DNA of 64,000 nucleotides from Doryteuthis pealeii (GCA_023376005.1 CM042179.1:17128054-17192053); one strand, 5' to 3'. Shown: positions 12,785 to 24,814, counted from the first letter of the stretch. Notes: a model not told the origin generated them from the letters alone. Numbers and translations are program-made.

Positions 12785-12912
12785 AGTATTTACCAACCCC
12801 TCTGCACGAGTAGGATGTGACACATGCTTAATTTCTTAAGCAGAGTTTAACAAGTTTAAATTCAGGGTTTTCCTTCTCCTAAACTGGTTGCCTAACAAAG
12901 GATAAAGAACCC
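12785..12912 (-). mobile_element. SINE fragment, family S2 (3' part)
   Basis: Contains CTCTGCACGAGTAGGATGTG, a TTTCTTAAGCAGAGTTTAAC block and the CTCCTAAACTGGTTGCCTAA block. These match the 3' bodies of the S2 copies at 35014-35295 and 43471-43750 in reverse orientation. The tRNA-like head is absent. Confidence 0.7.
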
Positions 12913-12924
12913 AGAAAAAAGAGA

Positions 12925-13225
12925 AAAAACGAAAAACCACACAAAAAACAAAGACTAAAAAAGTACTATTTAGATTGAATCCTTTTTTTATCTAATCAGT
13001 CAAATCTATTTACTCAGTACTTTTATATTAATTTAAAAAAATCCCCATGGAAGAGTTTAACCAGCGAACGTCAATTATAGACCTCTACCAAACGTTTAAC
13101 CTGAATTTCTTTTATCTTTTATTAACCACATTCCGAAAAGATTAAGCTACGAAAATGAATAAAGTAAAAAAAATATCTGGAAGAACAATACTGTACCTTA
13201 TTTTACCGTTTTTGTTTTTACTTAA
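12925..13225. repeat. Dispersed repeat, copy A
   Basis: Two blocks are shared in the same order and orientation with 22055-22490: ACAAAGACTAAAAAAGTA near 12949, and a later block including AGTAAAA and TTATTTTACCGTTTTTG near 13165-13215. No coding potential is seen. It is probably an unnamed transposable element copy. Confidence 0.65.
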
Positions 13226-13466
13226 AAAATAAGGCATCCATATGAACAAAATAGAGGAACTATTATAAAAACTGTAAACAAAATATAATGTTCCATCGAA
13301 TTATTTTTAAAGAACGTAAAAATCATTTACATGCACCTTCATTAGGTGTCTCAAATTAACAAAATTATTGAGGGCGAGCGTGACAAAAAAAAAAAAAAAT
13401 CCTTTCAGAATTTTAAGGAAAAATCTGTTTTAAAAGAAAACTTATCTTTTATTGCTTTAAATATCT

Positions 13467-13865
13467 GAAAATTTGGTTAAATCCTACTTAACGGACATAA
13501 ATTCCACCATGTTATGTCACCTCTCCGAAAAAAGAAAAAAATACCAAAAATCAAGGAATTAAGCGAATTTAATGAAATTTTCAGTGTTGATACATTAATG
13601 AATAAAATATATAATGTATCAGTTATTTTATTTAAAAACATTTACATTTTTTCAGGTCAATTAACTTTGAACAAAGTATGTTTGTGAATTTATGTTACGA
13701 CTCAAAGATACGTGGTTTAAAGTTAACTGACATGAAAAAATGTAAGAGTTTTCAAATAAAACAACTGCTGCATAATATTGCTTATTCATTAATATATCAA
13801 CACTATGGTGGAATTTATGACCGTTAAGTAGGATTTAACCGAAACTTTTATCAAAATCTGATAAT
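13467..13865. mobile_element. Foldback element with long inverted arms
   Basis: The outer arms share GGTTAAATCCTACTTAACGG (left, about 13476) with its complement at about 13826-13845, and both carry the ATAAATTCCACCAT block. The inner arms share TTACATTTTTTCA and TTAACTTT near the centre (13643-13735). The left arm contains about 65 bp absent from the right arm, so one side gained or lost sequence. The centre is non-coding. Confidence 0.8.
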
Positions 13866-13905
13866 TAGCCAGCGCATGTCCTTGTGTTATTTTTTACGTC
13901 TTTGT

Positions 13906-14003
13906 TTTAGAATTGTATTATAAATATTATTTGTCGTCGTGTTTGCTGAAAATGCATAATCCTATGAAAGATCCCAGGGGTCATGTCAGAGACAATATGC
14001 AGC
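13906..14003. repeat. Local direct duplication, copy 1
   Basis: About 95 bp here match 14256-14345, including GAAAGATCCCAGGGGTCATG and a TATAAATATT(A/G)TTTGTCGTC block. The end of the repeat runs into the antisense LINE fragment. Confidence 0.8.
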
Positions 14004-14160
14004 ATTCTTGTGAGGCTCCCATCTATCTAATTCTCAAGACGCCTCGTTAGGGTCTAAGTGGTGCAGCCATACAGCAGCACTGATATAACCACAGCTTGGA
14101 AGAATTGTCGTTTTAACTTGTCATTAGGAAATTTGATCTCACTGACAAGTTAAAACAAGT
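13964..14160 (-). pseudogene. LINE reverse transcriptase C-terminal fragment
   Basis: On the minus strand about 14058-14122 reads TDKLKRQFFQAVVISVLLYG followed by CTT. This is the post-catalytic segment of a non-LTR retrotransposon reverse transcriptase also seen at 38205-38635. The fragment is short and 5'-truncated. Confidence 0.7.
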
Positions 14161-14255
14161 TAAATAATTTCTTCTAATATCTGCATCAAGTTTTAATCTG
14201 ATCAAATCTGCAATTATTTCTCTTTTTTTTTTGCACAAAACGTAAATAGAACTGA

Positions 14256-14345
14256 ATTATAAATATTGTTTGTCGTCGAGTCTGCTGAAAATGCCACTAA
14301 TGCAGATTGTGAGAAAGATCCCAGGGGTCATGTCAGAGACAATAC
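14256..14345. repeat. Local direct duplication, copy 2
   Basis: Second copy of the 13906-14003 segment, about 350 bp downstream in the same orientation, with small substitutions and an insertion between the TGCTGAAAATGC and GAAAGATCCC blocks. Confidence 0.8.
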
Positions 14346-14635
14346 ATAACCGTTGCAAAATATATCTTGTATAATCCCTTGAATTGCGCAGCAGGGATAC
14401 GACGCTTGCTGTCCATTTTGTTGAAACAGTAAACATCTTTGTAAGTGGTTCTTAAAAATACAGCTTTTAAGGATTTATTTTTTTTCACAAGGTCATTGAT
14501 AAATCCTTGCAAAACAGAGCAAAACAAAACACTCAGATCTGTACAAAATAACAGAGAATCCTGTAAAAGTATTTCCTATAGTATTTTTCACTCAAGTGGT
14601 ATGAAACGTTTCTTTATATGAACGTTATTCAAGAA

Positions 14636-14768
14636 CGTGATGTAATGGTTTGCTATCTAGATCCGCAAATCCATTACGACTGAATAGTGAGTTCGATCCT
14701 CACTGGATACCCATAGTTGCGACTTTGTGTTCCATCCTATCTGTGACAAACGAATTGTGTAAATACCT
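14636..14768 (+). mobile_element. tRNA-derived SINE, family S3
   Basis: Starts with ACGTGATGTAATGGTTTGCT as the A-box region and has GAGTTCGATCCTCACTGGA as a near-canonical B box. Antisense relatives lie at 34448-34618 and 58959-59118. It is not a functional tRNA. Confidence 0.75.
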
Positions 14769-15010
14769 ATAAGGGCTATTCAATAAATAAGGTGAATTTT
14801 GTCTAAGGAGTTGGCGGAAGCAATGTTTACAGTTGCACCTTTTTCTTTATATATACAAGGGTCATTCAATAAATAAGAATTTTACCTAAGGAGTTGGCAA
14901 TAGAAAGCACTGTATACAGTTGCACCTTTTTCTTTATATATGCAGGGGTCATTAAATAAATAAGGTGAAATATTGCCTTGGTATTAGGAAGCACTGTTTA
15001 CAGTTTCACT
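14769..15010. repeat. Tandem repeat of about 87 bp, three copies
   Basis: Three units start with a GGGTCATTCAATAAATAAG-like sequence at about 14773, 14859 and 14946. Each continues with a CTAAGGAGTTGGC-like and a TTACAGTTGCACCTTTTTC-like block. The unit start resembles a mariner-type terminal sequence, so the array may be amplified transposon ends. Confidence 0.85.
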
Positions 15011-15157
15011 TTTTTCAAGGAAATCAATAGTGATGGGTTCTTTAATGTCCAGAAGATAAGCTTATTCTTTAGCAGAGAGTCAGTGTGTTACCACTCAATG
15101 GGCTGTCCTATCAACTGAAGCTTGTAGTGGGAAACCCATGTTTAGCCCATTTGCAAG

Positions 15158-15189
15158 TATATATATATATATATATATAAATATATATC
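15158..15189. repeat. (TA)n microsatellite
   Basis: A TA tract with one interruption abuts the 3' side (genome left) of the antisense LINE fragment, a position where retroelement tails often degrade into simple repeats. Confidence 0.85.
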
Positions 15190-15770
15190 ATCATGTCGCG
15201 CAATTAGCACGGATATCCATGACAATCTCTCGCCAACCTTCTCTATGATTCATTGTCCCAGGGAGGTCTCTGCACAGTATCCAGTATCCATGCAGAGCTG
15301 GTTAATGTAGGTCCTTGCGGGCCGACCCACACTGGTGTACCCATCTCCTGGCTTCCACGGGGTGACCTGGCTTCCATAGGGTCCAGGTGGTGCAGCCATA
15401 CAGCAGCACTGATACAATCACAACATGGGAGAATTGTCGTTTTAACTTGTCAGTGAGATCAGATTTACATATGACATCTGTTTATAGCCGACCATTCTTT
15501 CCCTATTCATGCATTAATATTGCTTTCTGTGGATGAGATATTACTACCTAGGTATGTGAATTGTTCTACTGGCTTTAGAGGCTTACCGTTGAGTGTGGAG
15601 ATGTCTCCTTTCTTTTTAAAACATGAACTATCAGAGTTCACATAGAGGCCGATGTTCTTTGCTGCCTTCTCCAGGCTATGTAGTATTGGCCTGTATCGGT
15701 ATATTTGCAAGGTGCTAGGTCATCAGCATAGTCTGCATCTGTGATAGTCTGTACGGGGTATCGCCTCTTC
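15190..15770 (-). pseudogene. LINE reverse transcriptase fragment with YADD box
   Basis: Minus-strand reading gives TITDADYADDLA with YADD at 15719-15730, the catalytic metal-binding box of a non-LTR reverse transcriptase. A segment follows (15710-15507) with SLEKAAKNIGLYVNSD and GDISTLNGKPLKPVEQFTYL, and then degraded thumb and C-terminal sequence to about 15190. The order is normal for the 3' part of a LINE second ORF. Frameshifts and stops make it dead, and the N-terminal endonuclease and early reverse transcriptase motifs are missing through 5' truncation. Related pieces at 13964, 38205, 44970 and 47265 all lie on the same strand. I do not assign a clade. Confidence 0.85.
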
Positions 15771-15774
15771 TTAC

Positions 15775-16055
15775 TTTTTTAGATGAAGCTCTGTCAATCA
15801 TTATAATAATAATTTTCACTAGTATTATCTTTCATCTTCCTAATTCTACCCGCTTTTTATACAACTGAAACCTTTTTAGATGAAGCTCTGACAATCATTA
15901 TTATTAATAATTTTCACTAGTATTATCTTTCATCTTCCTCATTCTAGTTGCTTTTTATCACAACATACTTTTTTGATGAAGCTCTGTCAATCATTATTAA
16001 TAATTTCCACTAGTTCTATCCCTCATCTTGCTAATTCTAGTTGTTTTTCAAAATA
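15775..16055. repeat. Tandem repeat of about 96 bp, three copies
   Basis: Units are marked by GATGAAGCTCTG at 15782, 15879 and 15975. Each is followed by TCAATCATTAT-like, TTTCACTAGT-like and CATCTTCCTAATTCTA-like blocks. It lies just beyond the 5' break of the LINE fragment. Confidence 0.85.
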
Positions 16056-16439
16056 TCTTACACATATACTAAACCCATATGAGTTGGGAGAACACACAAC
16101 ACATGAGTGTCTCAAAATGCAAAAACAAAAGATGTAGAGTATGTAATATGATTATAGAAGTAAGTCTTATACTTTCAAAAATCCCTAAACAATATTCAAA
16201 ATAAATAGAGACCATAACTGCATTTCCAAAAATGTAGTTTATATAATAGTATGCACCTACTGCAAATAAATCTATATCAGTCACACAGATTCATTAAATA
16301 AGAGAATTGCATTGCATAAGACTAACATAAATCTAGCAAAACAACATACACCTCTACCTGTCAAAATACCTACATTAATGCAGCAATAGAAATTTTAGAG
16401 TAATACCAATATGAAACAGATGGTTATACATTACTTCTA

Positions 16440-17027
16440 ATCAAAGAGAAATATTTAATAGACAAATATAAACACACACTAAATGGAACATAACCACATG
16501 TGCACGCACACACAAACAAACAAAATAGATTAACATCACACACACACACACATTAGGAGAACAACATAACTAAACACACACGTACACACAAACAAAAATA
16601 GAACAGCATATAACTCACAACTAAACAAAACATAACTACACCCCCACCCACAAACAAATAGCAAAAATAGAACATCATCACACACATACACACACACACA
16701 GGAGATCAACATAATTAAACACACATATATGCACACATAAACAAAAATACTCTCTCACACACACACACACATGCCAATTAGCCTAAAAACACATCTACAC
16801 ATAGGGACGACCACACAAGAATTCCGACCAATAAACTAAAAGATATACACGTATACAAATGTATATATATATAGCAGTACACATACTTGTATATGTACAC
16901 ACACACACACACACAAACAAAAACCAGCTACGAGGACTCAAACATACACACACAAACACAAATAAATTAGCTACTAGGACACAAATAAATTCACCGTTGA
17001 ATTTTCTTATACAACACTATATATAAA

Positions 17028-17094
<67 letters not shown>

Positions 17095-17214
17095 AATAGA
17101 CTGTAAATAAAATCCTACGTACCAGGGAGAAAGGGAGAGAAAACAGATTAAAGAAAACCGCCAAGGGAAACACGGACGGACTGGATACGAATTTGACTGA
17201 GATCATCCCACCCC

Positions 17215-17247
<33 letters not shown>
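16440..17247. repeat. CA-rich low-complexity block with (TA)n tracts
   Basis: For about 550 bp the plus strand is built from CACA, ACAAACAAA and ACATA words with almost no G. Long (TA)n tracts follow at 17032-17088 and 17214-17247. Open frames on either strand here come from the low complexity. Confidence 0.85.
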
Positions 17248-17251
<4 letters not shown>

Positions 17252-17339
17252 CACAAACACAGATCACATTAGATCATTAAAGATTTGTAAACAATCCAAA
17301 ACACGTGTGGGTCCCATTAGAATAACTAATAACGTCAAC

Positions 17340-17487
17340 TATAGGTAAATAGTACAGCAGGCTTGGCACTTTAACCCTTGGTTAAGCAACCAGTCCAGGA
17401 GAAGGAAAACTGAATTCAAACTTGTTAAACTCTGTTAAAAAAATTGACTTTGTCGCATCCTGTTCGTGCAGAGAGGGTTAGTGTGTG
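17340..17487 (+). mobile_element. SINE fragment, family S2 (3' part)
   Basis: Contains GGTAAATAGTACAGCAGGCT, the TTGGTTAAGCAACCAGTC block and the CATCCTGTTCGTGCAGAG end. These match the 3' half of the S2 copies. The head is missing. The copy ends in a short (TG)n tail. Confidence 0.75.
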
Positions 17488-18114
17488 TATGTGTGTGTGT
17501 GTAATGATATTTTAATCTGTGTACATGTTAGCCAAAACTTTATTCTGAGTTATCTTAAATATTTTGAGAAATCATAATTCTATGATTATTGAACATTGCT
17601 TTTTTTACAATAGTTGTTTGCCTGATCCATTCTGTAGCCTTCTTTAGGTATACAATCTGTAAGAAAAAAAAAAGTTTTGCTTTTTCCAGAAAATGTAATA
17701 AACAGCAAAGATTTGATTCTATATATTTTACATGTTGAAATGCTCTCCAATTCTATCACAGAAATCAGAGAAGTCAAAATTGGTTTGACTTGTACAACTT
17801 AATATTAAGTAAATGTATGCTTCTGCAATTTTCTCACTTTTAAATAATGTTCCTTATTTATTATTACAAAAAAAAAAATGTAACATCTTTTCCTCATCCT
17901 CCAGGTATAATCTGCTATACAAAACTTTATTTCCCTTTTGAATATGGTTTTCACATGTTCCTCAAATCTGATTTTAACAGCTGGTTTCCACTTTAAAAAT
18001 GAAATATTTTGTCAACCATTTCTCATGAGATTAACTCTACTAATGAAGTTAAAATAATCCTCATGTCCACAAATCCCTGACATTATCTGGTCTGAGATTC
18101 AAAATGAATATTAA
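17488..18114. other. AT-rich non-coding stretch
   Basis: No gene, RNA or repeat family is recognised here. Confidence 0.4.
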
Positions 18115-18261
18115 CCCTTTGTGTTCTGAACTCTTGAATCTAAATTTACCTTCTGCATTTTGAGCATGATTCCCTTTGCACTGGTAAACCGATGCTACTC
18201 TGTGTGTGTGGTGGTGGTGGTGGTGGGGTAAAAGTACTACCCATATAACAGGCTCAAGAGG
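18115..18261. mobile_element. Possible TTAA-flanked MITE (piggyBac-like)
   Basis: TTAA occurs immediately at both sides (18111-18114 and 18262-18265). The inner ends are CCCTTTGTGTTC and, read inward from the right, CCTCTTGAGCCT, which match only partly. The TTAA plus CCCTTT-type end is the style of piggyBac elements. The weak end symmetry leaves this doubtful. Confidence 0.3.
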
Positions 18262-18265
18262 TTAA

Positions 18266-19046
18266 CAGTAAAAAGCAAAAAATTTTCAGCAAAGAATAGG
18301 ACACTCTTGTGAGGAGATAATACCCTACAAAACCATCACATTTAAAGAAAAAAATTATAATATCCAAAACTGACAGAAAAGAAAAAGTAACACATTAAAA
18401 GTATTATCTTATTATAATGGAGATTAAGGTGTCTTTCTGTCTGCAACTATGTCACTGCTTACATCACAATACCCTCAGGAATTACATGTTTATCAATGAT
18501 TATTCAATTTATTGTTAAAATCGTTAATACATAGAGTAAATCTTATTTATTAATGATGTCTATGAAAATCTGATTTAGATTTGCCACAAAACAGACCATT
18601 TAAAATCCAGCGATGCGTCTTATATATCACTAAAAAATAATGGTTTACATATATGGTGTGGTTAATTTGCATACTGGTTTTAACAAAATCGGGTTTAATA
18701 AATAATTACTTGGTGCTATTGATCTCTAATATTATCATTTTATTCTCCAACATATTAAAATCAATCCTATGTTTGATTTTATATAGAAACAATTTAAAAT
18801 CTAATTAAAATAAGTGTAATCTTTTAATATACATTCTTATTCTAAAAAAAAAAACTCATAATTCCCAGAAACCTTTGTAGCCCTCCTTTCAATAAAAGTT
18901 TGGGTCCTGATTGTAGGTTACAAAATTATTATCCTACTGAACTACTTAAGCAACACATGCAACTAACCTTAATAAATACTAGGATATTCATCACACTCAT
19001 AACTAACCAGCTTTGGTTAGCTTGCTTCAAAGTTTATAGGTTATAT
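18266..19046. other. AT-rich non-coding stretch
   Basis: No gene or repeat family is recognised here. Confidence 0.4.
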
Positions 19047-19180
19047 CAGTGGTTCTCAACCAGGGGTCATATTGCTCCCAGGGACTATATAACATTTTTT
19101 TTCCAGGCAAGCAAAAAATATTTAATCATACAAGTACAACAGGATTTTAAAATATCAAATGGTCCCCAATAGTAAAATAG
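19047..19180 (+). mobile_element. hAT-type terminal fragment
   Basis: Begins CAGTGGTTCTCAACCAGGGG, a classic terminal inverted repeat start of hAT (Charlie-like) DNA transposons. No matching complementary end is found nearby, so this is a one-ended remnant. The right boundary is uncertain. Confidence 0.55.
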
Positions 19181-19446
19181 GAATCAAAGGTTAAATTATA
19201 AATTAAAATATTGAAATAGTACAATCCTATGCTCACTCATGGGATCTGATAGTACATTATTTAATATTATTACCTGTGACTTGGGTGATTGAAAAATTAG
19301 CTGTGCAGTCTCTAGGCCATGTGTATTGGCAGCATCCCTAAATATACAATAAGCTTTAACAATAACATCCAGAAATAACAGTAGTAACATTTACTGAATT
19401 CTGATACATTCTGCCTCTAATTTACCACAATTAATTATGGTAAGTA

Positions 19447-19682
19447 AAGTTGGTGGAGTGGCCTATTGTCGGTATCCTCTTTTTGCTAGCATTAAACCAG
19501 AGAGGTTGTTCTTTTGGCTGAGGTGGAGTGCCACATCTACCGTCAGCTTCCCACTTTACCACACAGATCAGATTACCCAATCTTTGCTACTTATACGCTG
19601 AGTTGGCAGGGACTGGTATCAAACCTGGAATCTTATAATTCCTAGGCTGGTGCTCTACCGACTGAGTTCAACTGCTCCCTCT
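19447..19682 (-). mobile_element. tRNA-derived SINE, family S1
   Basis: Same layout as the copy at 6684-6918: the minus strand starts near GAACTCAGTCGGTAGAGCAC and continues with the GATACCAGTCCCTGCC block and the common body. It is somewhat diverged. A (TA)n tract follows at 19724-19769. Confidence 0.8.
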
Positions 19683-19722
19683 CAGCTGAATTGGTCCCAC
19701 ATTATGGTAAATAGTGATTAAG

Positions 19723-19723
<1 letters not shown>

Positions 19724-19769
<46 letters not shown>
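19724..19769. repeat. (TA)n microsatellite
   Basis: Uninterrupted TA tract of about 46 bp at the head side of the adjacent S1 SINE. Confidence 0.95.
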
Positions 19770-19772
<3 letters not shown>

Positions 19773-20132
19773 TGTTTACAAATACAAACCATAAACAATA
19801 TAGCACTTTAACTCTTTCCAAAAACAGGTAAAAGGTGACAACAATATCATTCTTTCCTTTTTGTTATTTATTTTTCCTGACATTTAGTTTGTAGTACTTA
19901 GTGTAATTAATCTTTTTCATTGCTGTAGGCATTGTAATTTTCTTTGTTTAAAACATTTCATTGTTTTCTAAAGAATTACAACAACAACAATAACCCTTTC
20001 ATATCTATAGAACCAATGTATCATAATAATCTTACATGAGTTTTTGGTTTTAATATTCCACTGATGATGATTCATCCATACTTTGTAATATTTTGATATT
20101 ATATTGATTTTGTTATCATAACTTAATCATTT

Positions 20133-20388
20133 ACAACAATCATATATACTTCATTCTGGGGTCATCAGGAGAGACTAGTGTATCAAATAGGGACGTTGAG
20201 ATATTTATTTACTACTTGTAATCTCTACCTTAAAGAATCAACCATCGAGGTATAAAACACAGGCTGAGTTTTAGAGGATTCTTTTCAAGTGTCTATTCTA
20301 TGTTGAGATATACAACAATCATATATACTTCATTCTGGGGTCATCAGGAGAGACTAGTGTATCAAACAGGGACGTTAAGATATTCATC
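20133..20388. repeat. Direct repeat of about 75 bp, two copies
   Basis: Copies at 20133-20207 and 20312-20388 share ACAACAATCATATATACTTC and the GAGAGACTAGTGTATCAAA block, with only two or three differences. The 100 bp between them is not repeated. Confidence 0.9.
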
Positions 20389-22054
20389 TATTTTCTCCCA
20401 TTTATACAAAATTGTCAAGTAATTGAAAAACTAAGCAAGTATAAAAATATCTATTTATTCTCCATATATAACTAAATCAGGTTTATACTAACAATAAAGA
20501 TACAAACTATAATTTTGAGAAAAGTAATTTCAAGAGTTAATTGAATTCATACTGGGTAGCTTTTATTGTTACAATTGATCAATCCATTCTACAGTCTTCT
20601 TTTTTTTAGATTTCACCATTAAATATTAGTCAGTAATAATTCAGAGAAAAACTAAAACTTGTATACCTTTTAGTAAAAGTACAAATGGATTATTGAAGGA
20701 TGCTAATAAATGGGAGTGGAGTTAAAAACTGACACTAAGGCATAAACTGATAACTCTCATCATCATTTACTGTATTCTGCCAGTTATAGTTTGGAACATC
20801 CTACAGCAGAATTCAGTCCTTCATTTAAAGCCACTCTGTCATTAGCTCCCTCAGTCACTTGCCAGATCTTAAGGCCACCGGTCCTGTATTTGGGATGACT
20901 GCTCCCAGCTTACCAAGCAAGTTTGATCAGTGGTAGCCCCTTTTGTCCCTGGTAGTTGTTTGACCCTATTACAGCAAATTCCAGGTGTTTTGTACAGGTG
21001 CATCTATAACATTGCTGATTACTCTTCCTATGCCAAATTAATGCAAACAAATTCTGGATATTTCATGCAACATATTAATTTATCATGGTCAATATTTTTG
21101 TACATTTTTCCTTTTTTGTCTCCCTATATTTCAAGAGTAATATTCACAGGTCAATGAAAAAGCAAAGATTCCATAAAGAAATTCACAGTTAAAAATGTTT
21201 TGTGACTCCTGCTTTAAAGTAACCACTATATTGCTTCTGAGATGAGAAATAAAAGGATGAATCTTAGAGATATCAATTATGTTGCTATAGTAAGCTTACA
21301 CCAAGGATAATGACTGAACAAATTAAAATGAATTATGCACATTACTATATATGGGTGGTTTTCAGTAGTACACAAGAGTTTGTCTTTTACAAGAGAAGTG
21401 GGTGACTAAAGATTGCATTTATAACATTCAAGCTAGATCAGAGTTGATTGATCAAAAAATAATAGAACTAGAAAACATTTTTAAATAAAAGAAGAAAATA
21501 GTTTACAGAGTATGACTCTTGTGTGGCACATATCACTGAGAATGAACTATAACCAGTTGGTACATGTATCAACAATTCTTTTATTTATCATCATTTTCTG
21601 TAAACTAGATAAATGCACCTTATGCATTGTACACCTAAAAAAGGTTGCAGAATGGCTTGGCAAAATAAGTTCAATATTTTGAAAACTTTTAGATGTCATT
21701 CTAATTAGTTAGCTACTACAAATTTGGAATAACAAAATATCAAACTAACAATCTTCAAAATCAATTATATTTGTATAAATAAAATTCAAATTCAAAATGA
21801 AAGCTAACAGCTGGGCATGTACAAAAAAAATATGCACTTCTTATTGGCAAGGTTATGATTTATTACTGATAACCAATGCCTCTCTTCTTCCTATGTATAG
21901 ATGATCAAAAGCATAATAATCCATTTTTTATGTCAATAAATTCTTTAAAAATGTTTATCTTCCATGTGATACTTTATATTGGTTCTCTTGCGAGCCTCTG
22001 TAGAAAAAATATCACCCGATGAAAAAAAAAAAAAAAGAAAAAAAAAAGAAAATG
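20389..22054. other. Non-coding stretch
   Basis: No gene is recognised. A patch at 20800-21000 is less AT-rich and contains a 75-residue open frame from 20930 without family features. Confidence 0.35.
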
Positions 22055-22490
22055 AAAAAAACAAAGACTAAAAAAGTATTGTTTAGATAAAAAAAAAAAA
22101 ACTTTAAAAAAAATCTAATCAAATGTATTTATTCACAGTCCACGACACCATTGATGTCGTCTTTTAACACAATGGTTTGGTGGAGGGAAAGGAAAATATT
22201 TTATGTGAAAAAGAAATATTTCAATGATATAATGGGTTTAAACTAGCAATAAAAAGTTACTGGGTAAAACATAAAATAGGCCTTGTGTTGAAGACTGTCA
22301 GTATTTTTACATTAACAAAATCCCAGTCATCTGCATTGAGTGGAAGAGTTCAATCAATGGATTAACCTAATTTTTTGTGTCTCTTTTATTAACCAAATCC
22401 TTAAAAGTTTAAGCTACAAAAACGAATAAAGTAAAAGAACATGTCTATAAGAGCAATATTGGGTCTTATTTTACCGTTTTTGGATTTTGG
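22055..22490. repeat. Dispersed repeat, copy B
   Basis: Shares ACAAAGACTAAAAAAGTATT and AATCTAATCAAATGTATTTA-type sequence, and further on a TTATTTTACCGTTTTTG block, with copy A at 12925-13225. Copy B has about 130 bp of extra internal sequence. Confidence 0.65.
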
Positions 22491-24780
22491 CAGATGCGTG
22501 TTTTTGTACATTCATAACAGCACAATTTCCAACTTAAATATTTTATAAAGCATGTTCAGTGTTTACAGATACACGTTTTTGATTATTTTTTTCTCGATAG
22601 TTTTTGTAATAAAGAATAAATTCCATATATTCTATAAACAAGAACGTGGTCGGATATAAGGAATTGTCGAAAACAGATAAGAAAACGTGCTTGAATGTCA
22701 GTTATTAGTTTTCTTCCAAATAAGTCACTTCAATCCAGTGTCCATGTCTGGCCCTTTGCCACAATTCCACAAGTTACCTCCCAAATCCTAAAAATCTGTT
22801 TCCTATTCAAAATCCCAAACTTTCTTTAACAAAGGGTTTCTTAATTCACAACCTACTGAAATGATCGAAGAACACGCAAAGAGGTTGAATGCTTAACAAA
22901 AATAACCTACTACTACTAACAACTACTACTACATTTATCATAAATTTGTCTAAGACACTTATTACATAATTTAAATCAAATTTCGTTTTTCTTTATCTGA
23001 ATCTTTTTGTAGGAACATTAAGCCGTTCAAACAAAAATATTCATCGAAATCTATTTAAAAAAGTAAATCACTAGTATTCTATTTTTACTTTGAGAAACAA
23101 TAAAAATGAAGTAATTAGTTGACAATAAATATTTAAAGATTCTAAACACTGGAAAAATTGGTAGAATTGTAAAGGAACATAAAAAGTATAAAATTAAACA
23201 AATTATTGTGCAGATGTACGCAAATTTTATCTCAGTGTGCGAGTTAAGAGCTCTGGTCTTTCCTCAAACGAATATTCCATACGCAAGATTGCTACTTAAA
23301 AAAAAAAAAAAGAAAAAGAACAAACTATCTAGTCATCAGTGCCCATCAAAGCATTAAAATAAGATTCCAACCTCCGGTCACTGAAAAATGTTCAAATTTA
23401 ATATTCAGCCACGTAAAATAAAATGATTTTCGATATTTGATCACCTACACTTGATTTTAAAAAAATAATATGTGAAAGAAAATTAACTAGAACTTATAAA
23501 GTTAATTTTATCATCAAAATCTTTATAAAATTTATTGAAGAAAAATTCGATATAAAAATCGTGTCCATTATATATAAAAGTTGTATGTTTACTACAACTG
23601 TATGAAAAAAAGTGTGACAATTATAATTTATTTGAGAAAAGTTTTAGCAAAGATATTTAAATAATTACAATTGAATATTAAATACACTTAAAAAAAATAG
23701 CGAGGATTTATCAGATATTTTAAAAATACAACTTTTCTTTGTTGTCACTGAATTTTTTTTTTTTTCTTCATTGTCATTGTCCTTATATCCTGGTTTAGGG
23801 TTTTCTTTTGTTTTGATCTTTGACAATTAATGAATTGAATATCACTTTTTCGTTAAAAGTGTGTAGAGGTGATCAAATATTGAAATTCAACGTGACTGAA
23901 TATTAAATTTTAGTATCCTTCAATGGAACGAGGTTAGAATTTATTTTTCTGATAGGCACTGGTGAGGTCTTAATCTTACTTACACTTTTTAGTAACAACT
24001 CACAAAAAACAGAACTTATTTGTGCCCGAAGAAGTGGATACTGTTTTTTTCCCAGAAGGGAAACCCTTGACAATAACATTATTTAGAATCTTAGTTTAAA
24101 ATAGTCAACTATATCAGCTACAATATTATTTACCTTATTACTAATTATTCCGACACTCAGTTAGGATGGAACTATAAACATAAACAAATATTCTAAGTAA
24201 CTATCGCTTAACAGGAGGCACCCTATTAAGCCTAGCATAGAACCACAATAGGACACCTAAGGATCAAACTCACCCTTATTAGCGAAAGGGTCAGCAAAAA
24301 CAAATGTTTCATCCAGCTACAGTAGACAGACATCTATAAATAAGTAGATTCATAACTGGTTTCATTAAACTGAGACGATTATACTTCAAAACAATAAAAC
24401 TTTGGGGTAAATATTTTACCAAATATTCTTTTTTTAAATTACCAAAAATGTGAAGGGGGTACACTCGGTACAATGATGAAGGTTATTGTTCATTCTTTTT
24501 GTCTTTTTTTCAGAAATATTACCAATTTACCAACACAGTTGTGAGTATTTCAAATTGTATTGAGAAAAAAAAGCATAAACATCCGATTCTTAACAATAGG
24601 TAGCAATAATATTCAAAATAAGGGAAGTTTTATAAGTTTTGTAAAACTTTAATTGTGAACAATCAGATTATTTTAATTGACAATTGTTGTTATTGGTAAA
24701 TATTCAACCACTATTTTTTTTAATTACTTAAGTTATATTCTACAATAAATTCATTGAATTTAATTCAACAACGACCACCA

Positions 24781-24814
<34 letters not shown>

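Noticed and set aside
16536..16736. Cys/Val-rich minus-strand open frame
   Set aside because: Produced by CA-repeat sequence.
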